From Eunapius fragilis (lineage: Eukaryota > Porifera > Demospongiae > Spongillida > Spongillidae), in contig OY811972.1 in NCBI GenBank assembly GCA_963681505.1, forward strand, positions 6,856,350-6,920,349: a stretch of DNA of 64,000 bases. The letters run 5' to 3'. Under the pieces are notes generated by a model. It ran no database searches, had not been told where the DNA came from, and worked only from the letters and a program-made list of their open reading frames with translations. This document shows positions 21,693-33,411 of this stretch, in pieces. The first letter of the stretch is position 1. Every line of letters begins with the position of its first letter. A program made the translations under genes and the position numbers.

Positions 21693-21976
21693 CAAGTAAA
21701 TAAAAACATTCTCTACGGGAAAGTTGGTGGGATATAGGATTTGATTATGACATTGGTGGTGTAAAAAGCAAGGAAACAAGGTCTTATCAGAAGGGAAAAT
21801 GTCATAGTCCTATATTTAGCACATTTCTAGGGCATGTGTTGTTTGTGTGCTAAATATAGGACTATGACATTTTCCCTTCTGATAAGACCTTGTTTCCTTG
21901 CTTTTTACACCACCAATGTCATAATCAAATCCTATATCCCACCAACTTTCTCGTAGAGAATGTTTTTATTTACTTG
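21693..21976. mobile_element. Foldback MITE (284 bp), family F
   Basis: A near-perfect palindrome: caagtaaataaaaacattct at the left and its complement at the right, arms of about 125 bp around a loop near 21820-21845 (gctaaatataggactat on both sides). A second copy is at 51104-51396. It breaks the hAT transposase gene. Confidence 0.9.
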
Positions 21977-22018
21977 TTTCTTTATTTTTTTTCATACCCA
22001 TTTAATTATACAAGACAT

Positions 22019-22151
22019 TAGTCTCGTACCCAGACCGTCTATGACGTAAGCGATTATCGCTGTAAACACTACATCCATACGTACGGACGTAGTGATTATA
22101 CTGATTACAGCGATAATCACTTACGTCATAGACGGTCTGGGTACGAGACTA
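22019..22151. mobile_element. MITE (133 bp) with 9 bp target duplication, MULE-like
   Basis: TIRs of ~45 bp: TAGTCTCGTACCCAGACCGT and its complement. Direct copies of acaagacat at 22010-22018 and 22152-22160. A 9 bp duplication is typical of Mutator-like elements. No coding capacity. Confidence 0.85.
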
Positions 22152-22194
22152 ACAAGACATAGGAGGCTGATAGTCGATTGTTTATCAAAGTATT

Positions 22195-22535
22195 ATATTA
22201 TATAAAAGCGAGTCCTCCAGCCGATTCTGAAGCTATTGGTGAAATTTTCATCGCTTAGAAATGTTCCTGTCCTGAGTTATGCGTTGCCAAGAAGGAGAAG
22301 ACGACCCGCCCCTTGTTCCAAGACTGGGTACGAGGACGGGCAGTACACTCTTGTTCTCAACAACCACGCGGTTCAGCAACATGAAACAAAAACGAAACTA
22401 CTCATTTTTGACTTCTAGATCGATTGCTAAAACAAGCTACACGATCCGATCGTTGGGAGTGTTGTTACAGACGGGTCGCGTTTTTTTTAATGACATTCAT
22501 AGTCGTGGTCAAATCCTATATGGAAGTTTCTAACG
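22195..22535 (-). repeat. Dispersed repeat family X, copy 1
   Basis: About 340 bp whose complement matches 50596-50944. It ends in a small hairpin ggaagtttc / gaaacttcc at 22522-22543. Contains conserved blocks gtttcgtttttgtttca and gaaccgcgtggttg. It separates parts of the hAT gene. No product recognised. Confidence 0.7.
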
Positions 22536-24819
22536 AAACTTCCGATAATTCAGCTCGCTGCGTGTTTTTCCCCAAAGTACCATAAAAAAGGACATCAAGT
22601 CTATCTGTACCAACTTTGAAAGACATGAAATTCTCATTAGCAGCATTTTCAGTAGCAAATTCATTGTACTGACGAATAATAAGATCACACTGTCCAGCTG
22701 CAACATGGTGCATGTCAACAAGGATTTGCAATGCTCGTGTAAGCTGTTGCACACACTTAGGCTGGTTAGTACACTAAGCTCTAGGGTTTAACCATTCAAG
22801 GTTTCTAACAAGACCATACCTAATTGGAGACTTCTCTAACAACTTATTAACAAGAAATACAAGTACTTTTCTAGTATCTGACTTCACGCTAAAAATATCC
22901 TTGTCAGATATCTTCTTTGTCCCCTTCAGTTCATGCAATACCTTTTCTGACACAAATCCTATGTTGACCTTTGAGGTGTCTTTATGAAGTGATGTATTCG
23001 ATACATCATTCCCTAAAACTTTTATCATCCTAATAGCAGAGAGCTTAGCCTGTTCCATAACATCTTCCTTTATAAATCGATCAAGAAGGCGAACGAGGGT
23101 ATCATGCAGGTCTTTAACAAGAAATGGAACCATTGGAAGATCAGTCTGGTACTTTGTCAGAAAAGGAGTAATCTCTAGAGCTATAGAAAGAAATATATTA
23201 GCCTTTACAATGTAAAGAGGGTCATCACAACACCTTGCTATTACATCAAAAGACTTGATGCGAGGATTTGGTAGTTTTCCTGATTTTACAGCTTTAACAT
23301 AATTTGCTATATGTGGCCAGACTTCTAGAGCTCTTTCCACAACAGGCACATTCTCTACCCATCTATGCGAGCAAAACTTCTTTGGAAAGACTTCACAAGC
23401 TGATGCATTCACATGCATAAAATCTTCTCGTCTTGCCGGTGAATCCTTAAAGAGCCAATACAATGAAGAAAGAGAATGCTCTATTTCCCAACCAGACTGT
23501 GAAAAATCCAACCGGAAAGCATTATGCAAAACATGCAATCCACAGCTCCCAATATTCAGTGGGGCTCTGCCAACTTCAGTTTGAAGGTCAGTATTAAGTA
23601 ATTCATATGTGGCCTAGTTAACATTTGGGCCATCCATAGAAAGCTGCACAATACCTTGTTTTCCAACATCAATACAGCATGACTGGAGTTCTTCAAAAAG
23701 GTGCTCAGCTGTAGCATGACCAAGAAACCTCGAAGTGAAATAATGTGTAGCTACTTTCTCATCTTCCAACATGCGAATGTGGAGGTCTAGTTGTTTCATT
23801 TGCATGTGATTATTCAAGCTTTCATCAAAAAGCAGAACATAACTACCAGCTGATTTAAACTTTGAAGCCAGCAACTGCTGCATATGTGGAGCAATTCCAA
23901 ATGTAGTGAGATACATGTAGGAGCACTTTTTTCCCCACAAGCAAATTTTGATGCAACAGAACTATCAGGAAACATCTTTGTAAATAGTGTGCTAGTATCC
24001 TCTGAACTCTTGAATGAGTAGTGCTTTTCAACAACAGTCAGTGCCCAGTAGATTTCAACAGTCAGTACAGCATTTCCAGTACAGGAAGAGTCCATGGAAG
24101 ATACATGTAAGGGTGCTGATCTACAAAAATAACGCTATTATAAAGCCAAAAACCATTACACAACGTCAAAGTACTACTCTCGCGTATAAGACATATCATT
24201 ATTTAGCGCACATCCTACAACGTCAATCATTCCCGAAACGAATAACGCCCACGTAATAGCATGCGCATAGCTTAGATCATTGGAAGACTTTTCTACTTCA
24301 CTTGGCAGTTCTGGTGCAGCCAAGAAAGAAACAAGGCTTTCTTTGGGCTTAAGACCCATCAGATAAGTGTGCTTCTTGCCCTTCATATGGCTTACAAGAG
24401 CAGCTTCACCATACTAGCGACATCAAAGGATTTGTTACAAATTCTACAGCGCGCTTTGCTCTTGCTCGTTCGATCCGCTGCGCTTGCAATCCAGTTTTTG
24501 TACTCCTCCTTTTGTATCCAACCTATAAAGAATACACACTTACCCATCCAACCGAACGCTTCAAGTTCGTCGTCGATCACTCACAATACACGTGTACGAA
24601 GCACCTCCCACTGAACTCATACGGTTTCATAGTATCGCAATCGTGGTCGCAATATATTGGTATAGCACAGCGCTAGTGCATAGCTTATACGCCAACGTGA
24701 TTTTCCATACTTTTTCATATTTATGTTGCATTTCAAGACCTTTTCCAGGTCTGGAAATCGGTATAGTCATTTTTAAGACTTTTTCATAAATTCCAAACCG
24801 CGTACGAACCCTGGCATTA

Positions 24820-25801
24820 GGTCCAGTTGCCAGATTTATGACACGAGCGTTGTATTCCGTATTGGAGACCAGGAATGCATGGTGTGAATTTCTAGCAGTA
24901 ACAAATGAGGCAAGGGACGAATTGCAATTTTGGGTAGATTGTCTACAGGAGTATAACTCACAGCCTATATGGCACAGTCCATCTGCAGTCAGATGTGTGT
25001 ACTCGGATTCAAGTGATATAGGTTATGGAGGATATACTGTGGAGCATGGTATACATATTGCTCAGGGTAACTGGTTACCTGACGAAGCTAAACAGAGTTC
25101 AAACTGGAGGGAGCTCGTAGCAGTGGGAAGGGTGTTGATGTCAGTGGCTGGAAAATTGCATAAAATGAGAGTGCGTTGGTTTACGGATAACCAAAATGTT
25201 GTTCGCATTCTGCAAGTAGGTAGTTGCAAGCCCCATTTGCAGGTAGAGGCCTTGAAGGTGTTCAAAGCATGTGTGGCCAATAATATCAGGTTGGAGCCAG
25301 AGTGGGTTCCAAGAGAGAAAAATCAGCTTGCAGATTACTGATTATGACGATTGGTATATTGACCAGAAAGTGTACGAATGGGTGGATACTAAGTGGGGCC
25401 CACACACAGTGGATAGATTTGCTACTTGTTATAATGCTCAGGTTGAGTGATTCAATTCCCGATATGCTTGCCCGGGTTCAGAAGCAGTGGATGCTTTTAC
25501 AGTAGACTGGTCAAAAGGAAACAACTGGTGGTGTCCACCACCGATGTTAGTGCCACGAGTACTCAGGCATGCAGAGCGATGTAATGCACAGGGCACACTG
25601 GTTGTGCCTTGGTGGGAGTCAGCCCCGTTTTGGCCTTTGTTGTACACAAGTGCTAACGGATGGGCACCATTTGTGTCGGATTGGCTAGCACTACCATTGT
25701 CAGAACAGCTTATTCAGCAAGGTAGATCTGGTTCAGCCTTGTTTAAAGGGAAGTTCCCTACCACAGAGGTTATTGCTGTGAGAATTGACTTCGAGCATGT
25801 C
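24820..25801 (+). pseudogene. Ngaro-2 RT end, RNase H and tail
   Basis: Open from the GCATTA junction: GPVARFMTRALYSVLETRNA, then WHSPSAVRCVYSDSSDIGYG (RNase H motif with Asp), EAKQSSNWRELVAVGRVL (with Glu), RWFTDNQNVVRIL (with Asp) and EWVPREKNQLADY (last Asp). These are the four acidic positions of an RNase H that removes the RNA strand. A frameshift near 25340 and a stop at 25447 follow; the tail (GPHTVDRFATCYNAQVE, VPWWESAPFWPLL) is typical of DIRS/Ngaro polyproteins. The upstream RT palm is deleted. Confidence 0.8.
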
Positions 25802-25805
25802 TAAA

Positions 25806-26005
25806 TTAGCCTCTGCGGCTATTTTGTGCTTATAGCCTTGGCGGCTGGGCAGGGTGTATGTATTTGCCTCAGCGGCTATGTTGTGCCTATAGCCTTGGAG
25901 GCTGATGGGCAGTGTGTATGTAATAGCCTCAGCGGCTATGTTGTGCCTATAGCCTTGGAGGCTGATGGGCAGTGTGTATGTAATAGCCTCAGCGGCTACG
26001 TTGTG
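25806..26005. repeat. Tandem repeat, 60 bp unit, about 3 copies
   Basis: The unit tagcctcagcggctatgttg + tgcctatagccttggaggct + gatgggcagtgtgtatgtaa is repeated, the first copy diverged. It lies between the Ngaro-2 RT/RNase H stop and the Tc1-BEN B insertion. Confidence 0.9.
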
Positions 26006-26299
26006 CAGCGGCTGTTGTGTTGAACCCATACCTCAGCGGTGGCGTAATTGGTGTTGTAGCCTACAGTATGGGACACGAAAAAGGTTACGTTCCGTATTGT
26101 TAACACGCAATATGTACGATTGTATAGTTCCGTACTACGCTCGTATACACGGAGTTAACACGATCGAGCGCAGGTACGGTTCAATTATCGTGTATGAATC
26201 CGTTTACGTCTGTACGCATCGCGTTTCAATTGTGCGCATCGTATCTACGCACGCAATCACAAGTCCTATCGGTTGCAGTAAAACGCAGCGATCAAGAAT

Positions 26300-27355
26300 A
26301 TGGTTTACTCGTGTTACAAAAACCAGAGAATTGTTCAGCTTTCACAGATGGGGCACAAGGCGCCTAGCATATGTAAACTGCTGGTGCAGGAGAATCTGTC
26401 ATGCACCCGTAAAGGTGTGCATGCTTTTCTCAAGCGATATGATTTATCGCAGACTATCGAAAGGAAGCCAGGATCGGGTGGACCGTCGAAGATTACAAGA
26501 GAAGTGAAAGACAGACATCGTTGAAAACCAAATGCGACTCGACGATGAGACCACAGCCCTTCAGCTCCATAGACTCCTGCAGAGCCTCGGATACAATATT
26601 CATAGGCGTACGATTCTGCGTTGCAGAACTTCACTGGGATGGACATTTAGAGGCAGCGCGTACTGTCAGCTAATTCGCGATGCTAATAAGCAGAAGCGTT
26701 TAGATTGGGCGCAGGATAACATTAACAACTCTTTTGATGATGTAATTTGGACTGACGAGTGTACGGTGCAGTTGGAAAGCCACAGAAGATTCTGCTGCCG
26801 CAAACGTGGAGAGGCACCTAAACCTAAGCCCAGGTATGTAGCTGGTTCAACATGTACATGTACACTGATCATTTCATTGTTTTCAGACCAAAACATCCCA
26901 CAAAAGTGCACGTGTGGGCTGGAATAAGCAAGCGGGGAAGGACTGCAATTTGTGTTTTTGAAGGAATTATGAAGCAGGAGCTGTTTGTGGATATCATGCG
27001 TTCTGCATTGATACCATCCATCAATTCACTTTTCCCTGATGGCCACAGACTGATGATGGACAACGATCCTAAGCACACATCAAGACATGCTGGTGCTTGG
27101 ATGGAAGCTAATGGGATAAATTGGTGGAGGACACCACCCGAGTCACCTGATTTGAATCCCATAGAAAACCTCTGGCATGAACTGAAAGAATACATCCGAC
27201 GAGAAGTCAAGCCAAAGGTGAAACAGGAGCTCATTGATGGTATCCTGGCATTCTGGAGGACTGTAACCAGAGAAAAATGTTGTAAATACATAGGGCATTT
27301 ACGTAAAGTAATTCCCAAAGTTATAGATTTGCAAGGGTGTGCAACAGGCTATTAA
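26300..27355 (+). pseudogene. Tc1-type transposase of element B, one frameshift
   Basis: Exons 26300-26833 and 26887-27355 (intron gtatgt...tttcag, 53 bp). Start MVYSCYKNQRIVQLSQMG, helix-turn-helix, linker ERKPGSGGPSK; catalytic WTDECTVQLESH, MMDNDPKHTSRH and NPIENLWHELKEY (DD34E). A single-base shift near 26515 in exon 1 separates the DNA-binding part from the catalytic part; the second part is otherwise intact. Intron position (after the KPR codons, before KHPTKVHVWAGIS) is the same as in element A. Confidence 0.85.
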
Positions 27356-27474
27356 ATTTTATGATACTTGTCCATCATACAGACACTATAGGTGTTGAAA
27401 TGCATGGAATGTGCTAATGAATAACCCTGTGAGGTCATTCCTACATGTATGCCCACAAGCCTTGTAACCCATAT

Positions 27475-30400
27475 CTGTTAGACCACACCCAATACCAAGC
27501 CTTCGGCTAATCATGTAACCCCATACAGCCTGACTGCTAGACCACACCCACACCAAGTCTTCGGCAAATCATGTAACCCCATACAGGCTGAATGTTAGAC
27601 CACACCCACAGATACCAAGCCTTCGGCAAATCATGTAACCCCATACAGCCTGACTGTTGGACCACACCCACACCAAGTCTTCGGCTAATCATGTAACCCC
27701 ATACAGGCTGATAGTTAGACCACACCCACAGATACCAAGCCTTCGGCTAATCATGTAACCCCATACAGCCTGACTGCTAGACCACACCCACACCAAGTCT
27801 TCGGCTAATCATGTAACCCCATACAGGCTGATAGTTAGACCACACCCACAGATACCAAGCCTTCGGCTAATCATGTAACCCCATACAGCCTGACTGTTAG
27901 ACCACACCCACACCAAGTCTTCGGCTAATCATGTAACCCCATACAGGCTGATAGTTAGACCACACCCACAGATACCAAGCCTTCGGCAAATCATGTAACC
28001 CCATACAGCCTGACTGCTAGACCACACCCACACCAAGTCTTCGGCTAATCATGTAACCCCATACAGGCTGATAGTTAGACCACACCCACAGATACCAAGC
28101 CTTCGGCTAATCATGTAACCCCATACAGCCTGACTGCTAGACCACACCCACACCAAGTCTTCGGCTAATCATGTAACCCCATACAGCCTGACTGCTAGAC
28201 CACACCCACCAAGCCTTCGGCAAATCATGTAACCCCATACAGGCTGAATGTTAGACCACACCCACAGATACCAAGCCTTCGGCAAATCATGTAACCCCAT
28301 ACAGCCTGACTGTTCGACCACACCCACACCAAGTCTTCGGCAAATCATGTAACCCCATACAGGCTGATAGTTAGACCACACCCACAGATACCAAGCCTTC
28401 GGCTAATCATGTAACCCCATACAGCCTGACTGCTAGACCACACCCACACCAAGTCTTCGGCAAATCATGTAACCCCATACAGCCTGACTGCTAGACCACA
28501 CCCACACCAAGTCTTCGGCAAATCATGTAACCCCATACAGGCTGAATGTTAGACCACACCCACAGATACCAAGCCTTCGGCTAATCATGTAACCCCATAC
28601 AGCCTGACTGTTGGACCACACCCACACCAAGTCTTCGGCAAATCATGTAACCCCATACAGGCTGATAGTTAGACCACACCCACAGATACCAAGCCTTCGG
28701 CTAATCATGTAACCCCATACAGCCTGACTGCTAGACCACACCCACACCAAGTCTTCGGCAAATCATGTAACCCCATACAGCCTGACTGCTAGACCACACC
28801 CACACCAAGTCTTCGGCAAATCATGTAACCCCATACAGGCTGAATGTTAGACCACACCCACAGATACCAAGCCTTCGGCAAATCATGTAACCCCATACAG
28901 CCTGACTGTTGGACCACACCCACACCAAGTCTTCGGCTAATCATGTAACCCCATACAGGCTGATAGTTAGACCACACCCACAGATACCAAGCCTTCGGCT
29001 AATCATGTAACCCCATACAGCCTGACTGCTAGACCACACCCACACCAAGTCTTCGGCTAATCATGTAACCCCATACAGGCTGATAGTTAGACCACACCCA
29101 CAGATACCAAGCCTTCGGCTAATCATGTAACCCCATACAGCCTGACTGTTGGACCACACCCACACCAAGTCTTCGGCAAATCATGTAACCCCATACAGGC
29201 TGATAGTTAGACCACACCCACAGATACCAAGCCTTCGGCTAATCATGTAACCCCATACAGCCTGACTGCTAGACCACACCCACACCAAGTCTTCGGCAAA
29301 TCATGTAACCCCATTCAGGCTGAATGTTAGACCACACCCACAGATACCAAGCCTTCGGCAAATCATGTAACCCCATACAGCCTGACTGTTGGACCACACC
29401 CACACCAAGTCTTCGGCTAATCATGTAACCCCATACAGGCTGATAGTTAGACCACACCCACAGATACCAAGCCTTCGGCTAATCATGTAACCCCATACAG
29501 CCTGACTGCTAGACCACACCCACACCAAGTCTTCGGCTAATCATGTAACCCCATACAGGCTGATAGTTAGACCACACCCACAGATACCAAGCCTTCGGCT
29601 AATCATGTAACCCCATACAGCCTGACTGCTAGACCACACCCACACCAAGTCTTCGGCTAATCATGTAACCCCATACAGCCTGACTGCTAGACCACACCCA
29701 CCAAGCCTTCGGCAAATCATGTAACCCCATACAGGCTGAATGTTAGACCACACCCACAGATACCAAGCCTTCGGCTAATCATGTAACCCCATACAGCCTG
29801 ACTGTTGGACCACACCCACACCAAGTCTTCGGCAAATCATGTAACCCCATACAGGCTGATAGTTAGACCACACCCACAGATACCAAGCCTTCGGCTAATC
29901 ATGTAACCCCATACAGCCTGACTGCTAGACCACACCCACACCAAGTCTTCGGCAAATCATGTAACCCCATACAGCCTGACTGCTAGACCACACCCACACC
30001 AAGTCTTCGGCAAATCATGTAACCCCATACAGGCTGAATGTTAGACCACACCCACAGATACCAAGCCTTCGGCTAATCATGTAACCCCATACAGCCTGAC
30101 TGTTGGACCACACCCACACCAAGTCTTCGGCAAATCATGTAACCCCATACAGGCTGATAGTTAGACCACACCCACAGATACCAAGCCTTCGGCTAATCAT
30201 GTAACCCCATACAGCCTGACTGCTAGACCACACCCACACCAAGTCTTCGGCAAATCATGTAACCCCATACAGCCTGACTGCTAGACCACACCCACACCAA
30301 GTCTTCGGCAAATCATGTAACCCCATACAGGCTGAATGTTAGACCACACCCACAGATACCAAGCCTTCGGCAAATCATGTAACCCCATACAGCCTGACTG

Positions 30401-30805
30401 TTGGACCACACCCACACCAAGTCTTCGGCTAATCATGTAACCCCATACAGGCTGATAGTTAGACCACACCCACAGATACCAAGCCTTCGGCTAATCATGT
30501 AACCCCATACAGCCTGACTGCTAGACCACACCCACACCAAGTCTTCGGCTAATCATGTAACCCCATACAGGCTGATAGTTAGACCACACCCACAGATACC
30601 AAGCCTTCGGCTAATCATGTAACCCCATACAGCCTGACTGCTAGACCACACCCACACCAAGTCTTCGGCTAATCATGTAACCCCATACAGCCTGACTGCT
30701 AGACCACACCCACCAAGCCTTCGGCTAATCTCGTAACCCGTACAGCCTGACTGCTAGACCACACCCACAGATACCAAGTCTTCAGCAAATCATGTAACCC
30801 CATAA
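27475..30805. repeat. Minisatellite, about 60 bp unit in a 120 bp dimer, with larger duplicated blocks
   Basis: Two related units alternate: one with accaagccttcggctaatca and cagcctgactg, one with accaagtcttcggctaatca and caggctgatag. Both share catgtaaccccata and gaccacaccca. The 120 bp dimer is regular from 27541. Rare short units (cacccaccaagccttcgg) recur at about 28205, 29700 and 30710, marking copied blocks of ~1.5 and ~1.0 kb. Starts ~120 bp after the transposase stop and ends ~50 bp before the BEN gene end. Confidence 0.95.
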
Positions 30806-30855
30806 GCCTGCAAAGCATGTAAAATCTCAAACTGAATGGATAGACTAAATGCACT

Positions 30856-33411
30856 TTATTGTGGGAGCTTCTTTTTCTTTTCTCTCGCCCTTTTGCAGGC
30901 CTGCCCAATTGCATCCAAACACTCCTTCCAAACTGATTCAAACTCACATGATGCTAAGGTTTGTAGTTGCTGCATCATGATAATCTTCATCCGCTTCATC
31001 TCCTCCACTGGTAGTGCATAATATCCACCCCGCTCACCTGCTACCGTACACTGCATTAACACGTCATCACCAAACATAGCTTCTCTTGCAAGCTTCACTG
31101 CGAGAGTGCTTGCTCTTGCAGGCACACATAGTTTTTTGTTTGCAGCAATGACGCTTAATATGTCCTTTAAATCCTTGCATCTGATTTCTTCTGATGGGAA
31201 GTGCTTAGCTGAACCTTGTGGTGGCTGCAATGTACATGTAGGTGTTTTTGTCAACCCTGGTTGAACTGCTTGCACAGCTGTAGTTGGTACAGATTGAGAA
31301 AGAGGTGTAATTGCTTCATAAACCGGGATCATGGGTAGAAGAGCTGGTGAATGTTCTTGATTAACTGGCATAGTTGATTGTGTAGATAAACAGGTGTAGT
31401 TGAATGATAAACTGGGGTAGTTGATTGTGTAGACAGATGAACAGGTGTAGTTGAATGATAAACTGGGGTAGTTGATTGTGTAGACAGATGAACAGGTGTA
31501 GTTGAATGATGAACTGGGGTAGTTGATTGTGTAGATAGACGAACAGGTGTACATGTAGTTGAATGATGAACTGGGGTAGTTGATTGATAAGCTGGTATGG
31601 TTGTTATTTGAACAGGGATAGGTGATTCAAGATCTGGCATAGCGATTTGGTTAACTGGTGTAGCAGGTCTTCTGCACTGACAGGTGCATGTTTTTAACTG
31701 TTGTTGCATGTCTGCTAGTTGCCTCTCCATCATCCTCATTTGATCCTTCAAGCACATTACTTCAACCTCCAACCGAAATGGATCTGTTTTAGATTCAAAA
31801 ATATGCATTTGGCCATTATTGTAATTAATACTCACCAGAGTCACTGATCCAACTATTATCCGTATCTGAATCTCTCACTTGCATGCAAGGATCGGTTGGC
31901 TTTATGCCAATGTGTGAATCCATTGTCTAAAAATTAAAGTGTTGTTAAATTGTCATAAGAATAATACATGCTGTACCACACCTGATTAGAAGGTACTCTC
32001 ACCAACAAAGGCACCGTAGGGCTTTCTTCCGGCTCTGATGGGATCTAAAAAGTATTAAGTCATGGACAGGATTAATGAGAGACACTACATATAATAATGA
32101 ACCTGAAATCTACTAGTTCTATAATTGCACTACATTCACTGCACATGTACCTGTTTAATACTCTGGTTCACTTCTGATGATGCCAGTGCATGTGTCTTAC
32201 TAGCCTGCAAAAGAGGAAATATCATAACTAAGATGAATACAACTCTAAATACCTCTGTCGTGTCAGTATTCGGTAGGTTTTCTGAGATATCTACACACAG
32301 AATGGTCCCTGCAAAATCAATAAGTCAATATTGGCATGTAAAATATGGTGCATAAGAGATGGTGTCCACAAAAATGTTCACATACCAGGCTCTTTTGCTT
32401 TCTTCTTTGACGATTTTCCACCTATGTGCAGAGGACACACAATCTTAGTTATCACAGCATATGTATGTACTGTAGGTTGTTTACATGTTCACATACCAGG
32501 TGTTTTTGGTTTCTTTGTTGATGTTTTCCCACCTACATGATAGGAATTCATATAACCATAGTTATTTATGCATGATGAGATTCATTTACATGAGATGGAC
32601 ATCGTTGAAATAACAATTTTGATTAGCGGTCAAAAAAAAGAATTACGTATCGTTTTAGTACTACGGTAGCGTATGGTTTCACCTCCGAGGTAATATAACC
32701 CCACCCCTCCACCGTGCGTATCGCCGACGAGTGCCTAAAGTCTAAACCATGCATTTCCTTCATGTCAACGATTAAGGCGCGTGATTTGTACTGTACATGT
32801 GCCGTTTTTTCTAAGCTATAATCTAGCGAACGATTGTCGCTACAAGTTATTTATGCAAGCTGCTAATTATGACATTATCTAATCTGCACTGCATGAAATA
32901 GATACCTTCTGATTCGCTTCGTCTCTTCTTTTTTGGTATTGGCGCGGTTATTTTTGACACTTCTACAACTCCACTGCTCGAGCTCTTGCCACTGCTACCA
33001 TCTTCTGGGAGCCCCAACGGATCCCATTCCCCAGATTCAAACGCAGCCTCACGGTTTAACATCTCTTGTTGGGTTCCTATTACATTTTAACAATTAGAGC
33101 CGATTAATGGACAGTACAGACAACACAAGTATGGCCTACAACTAAATTCAATCCTTTTTACTTACCGATTGCGGCCAATATGCCTTCATACTCGCGCCTT
33201 CCATCCTTCACGAGACATTTACAACCGATGCTTCGATCGGCTGTTACCAAACGCTCAATTTGGACAGCAGAGACCGATCTTTCCGCTGGCCAAAAAACGA
33301 TTGCAAATGCTTCTGGAATCAGTGCAGAGGAAATAAACCATCACAATGTTGTTAGATATGGAGAGACTTACTTTCTTTTTCTGAAGACTTCAGAACGCTT
33401 CTAAGCGACAT
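30856..33411 (-). pseudogene. BEN-domain protein, cargo of Tc1-BEN element B, ten exons, one frameshift
   Basis: Exons (minus): 33372-33411, 33166-33312, 32906-33076, 32497-32532, 32386-32421, 32253-32308, 32151-32204, 32003-32044, 31836-31926, 30856-31783. All junctions are GT-AG and phases agree. Order: MSLRSVLKSSEKE start; the module shared with A (AFAIVFWPAERSVSAV ... RREYEGILAAIG); Lys-rich micro-exons (GGKTSTKKPKTP, GGKSSKKKAKEP); a coiled coil (MRMMERQLADMQQQLKTC); STQSTTPVHHSTTPV repeats; and BEN domain KLAREAMFGDDVLMQC, ALPVEEMKRMKIIM, CLDAIGQACKRAR. In the last exon a 4 bp loss in the final STQSTTP-type repeat (about 31385) puts the BEN part out of frame. Function unknown. Confidence 0.75.
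32533..32905. other. Intron 3 of the element B BEN gene with a Tc1-end-like relic
   Basis: Longest intron of the gene (373 bp). At 32620-32650 the words gattagcggtcaaaaaaaag and ttacgtatcg recall one Tc1 TIR (..GCGGTCAAAATAAAG..), but no partner end was found. Otherwise nothing recognised. Confidence 0.3.

Larger units (their letters stand above)
21174..24580 (-). pseudogene. hAT-like transposase with BED-type zinc finger, broken
   Basis: From the start: zinc finger RCRICNKSFDVASM with a His pair in LVSHMKGKKH (a frameshift near 24412 separates them); then KCSYMYLTTFGIAPHMQQLL, YVLLFDESLNNHMQMKQLDL (catalytic Asp), SRFLGHATAEHLFEEL, SMDGPNVN; a frame break at ~23610; HSLSSLYWLFKDSPARREDF, HRWVENVPVVERALEVWPHI; and finally KKLLLLSHGQASVERGLSIN, the hAT dimerisation end. 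The last part is separated from the rest by inserted repeats at 21693-22535. The family is the one with SMDGPNVN and DSPARREDF motifs, common in invertebrates. Several frameshifts; inactive. Confidence 0.75.
20992..24813 (-). mobile_element. hAT-type transposon (3.8 kb), 6 bp target duplication GCATTA
   Basis: TIR CAGGGTTCGTAC at the left and its complement at the right, target copies GCATTA at 20986-20991 and 24814-24819. Excision restores the Ngaro-2 RT frame MSFAL-GPVARF. The CAGGG start is typical for hAT. A 6 bp duplication rather than 8 bp is known for some hAT subgroups. It holds one broken minus-strand transposase and three smaller insertions. Confidence 0.85.

Noticed and set aside
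26869-27318. 149-codon minus-strand frame opposite the element B transposase
   Set aside because: Shadow of the DDE exon on the other strand.
16070-30805. Regular repeats that might be read as CRISPR arrays
   Set aside because: Units are contiguous without unique spacers, and the context is eukaryotic transposons.
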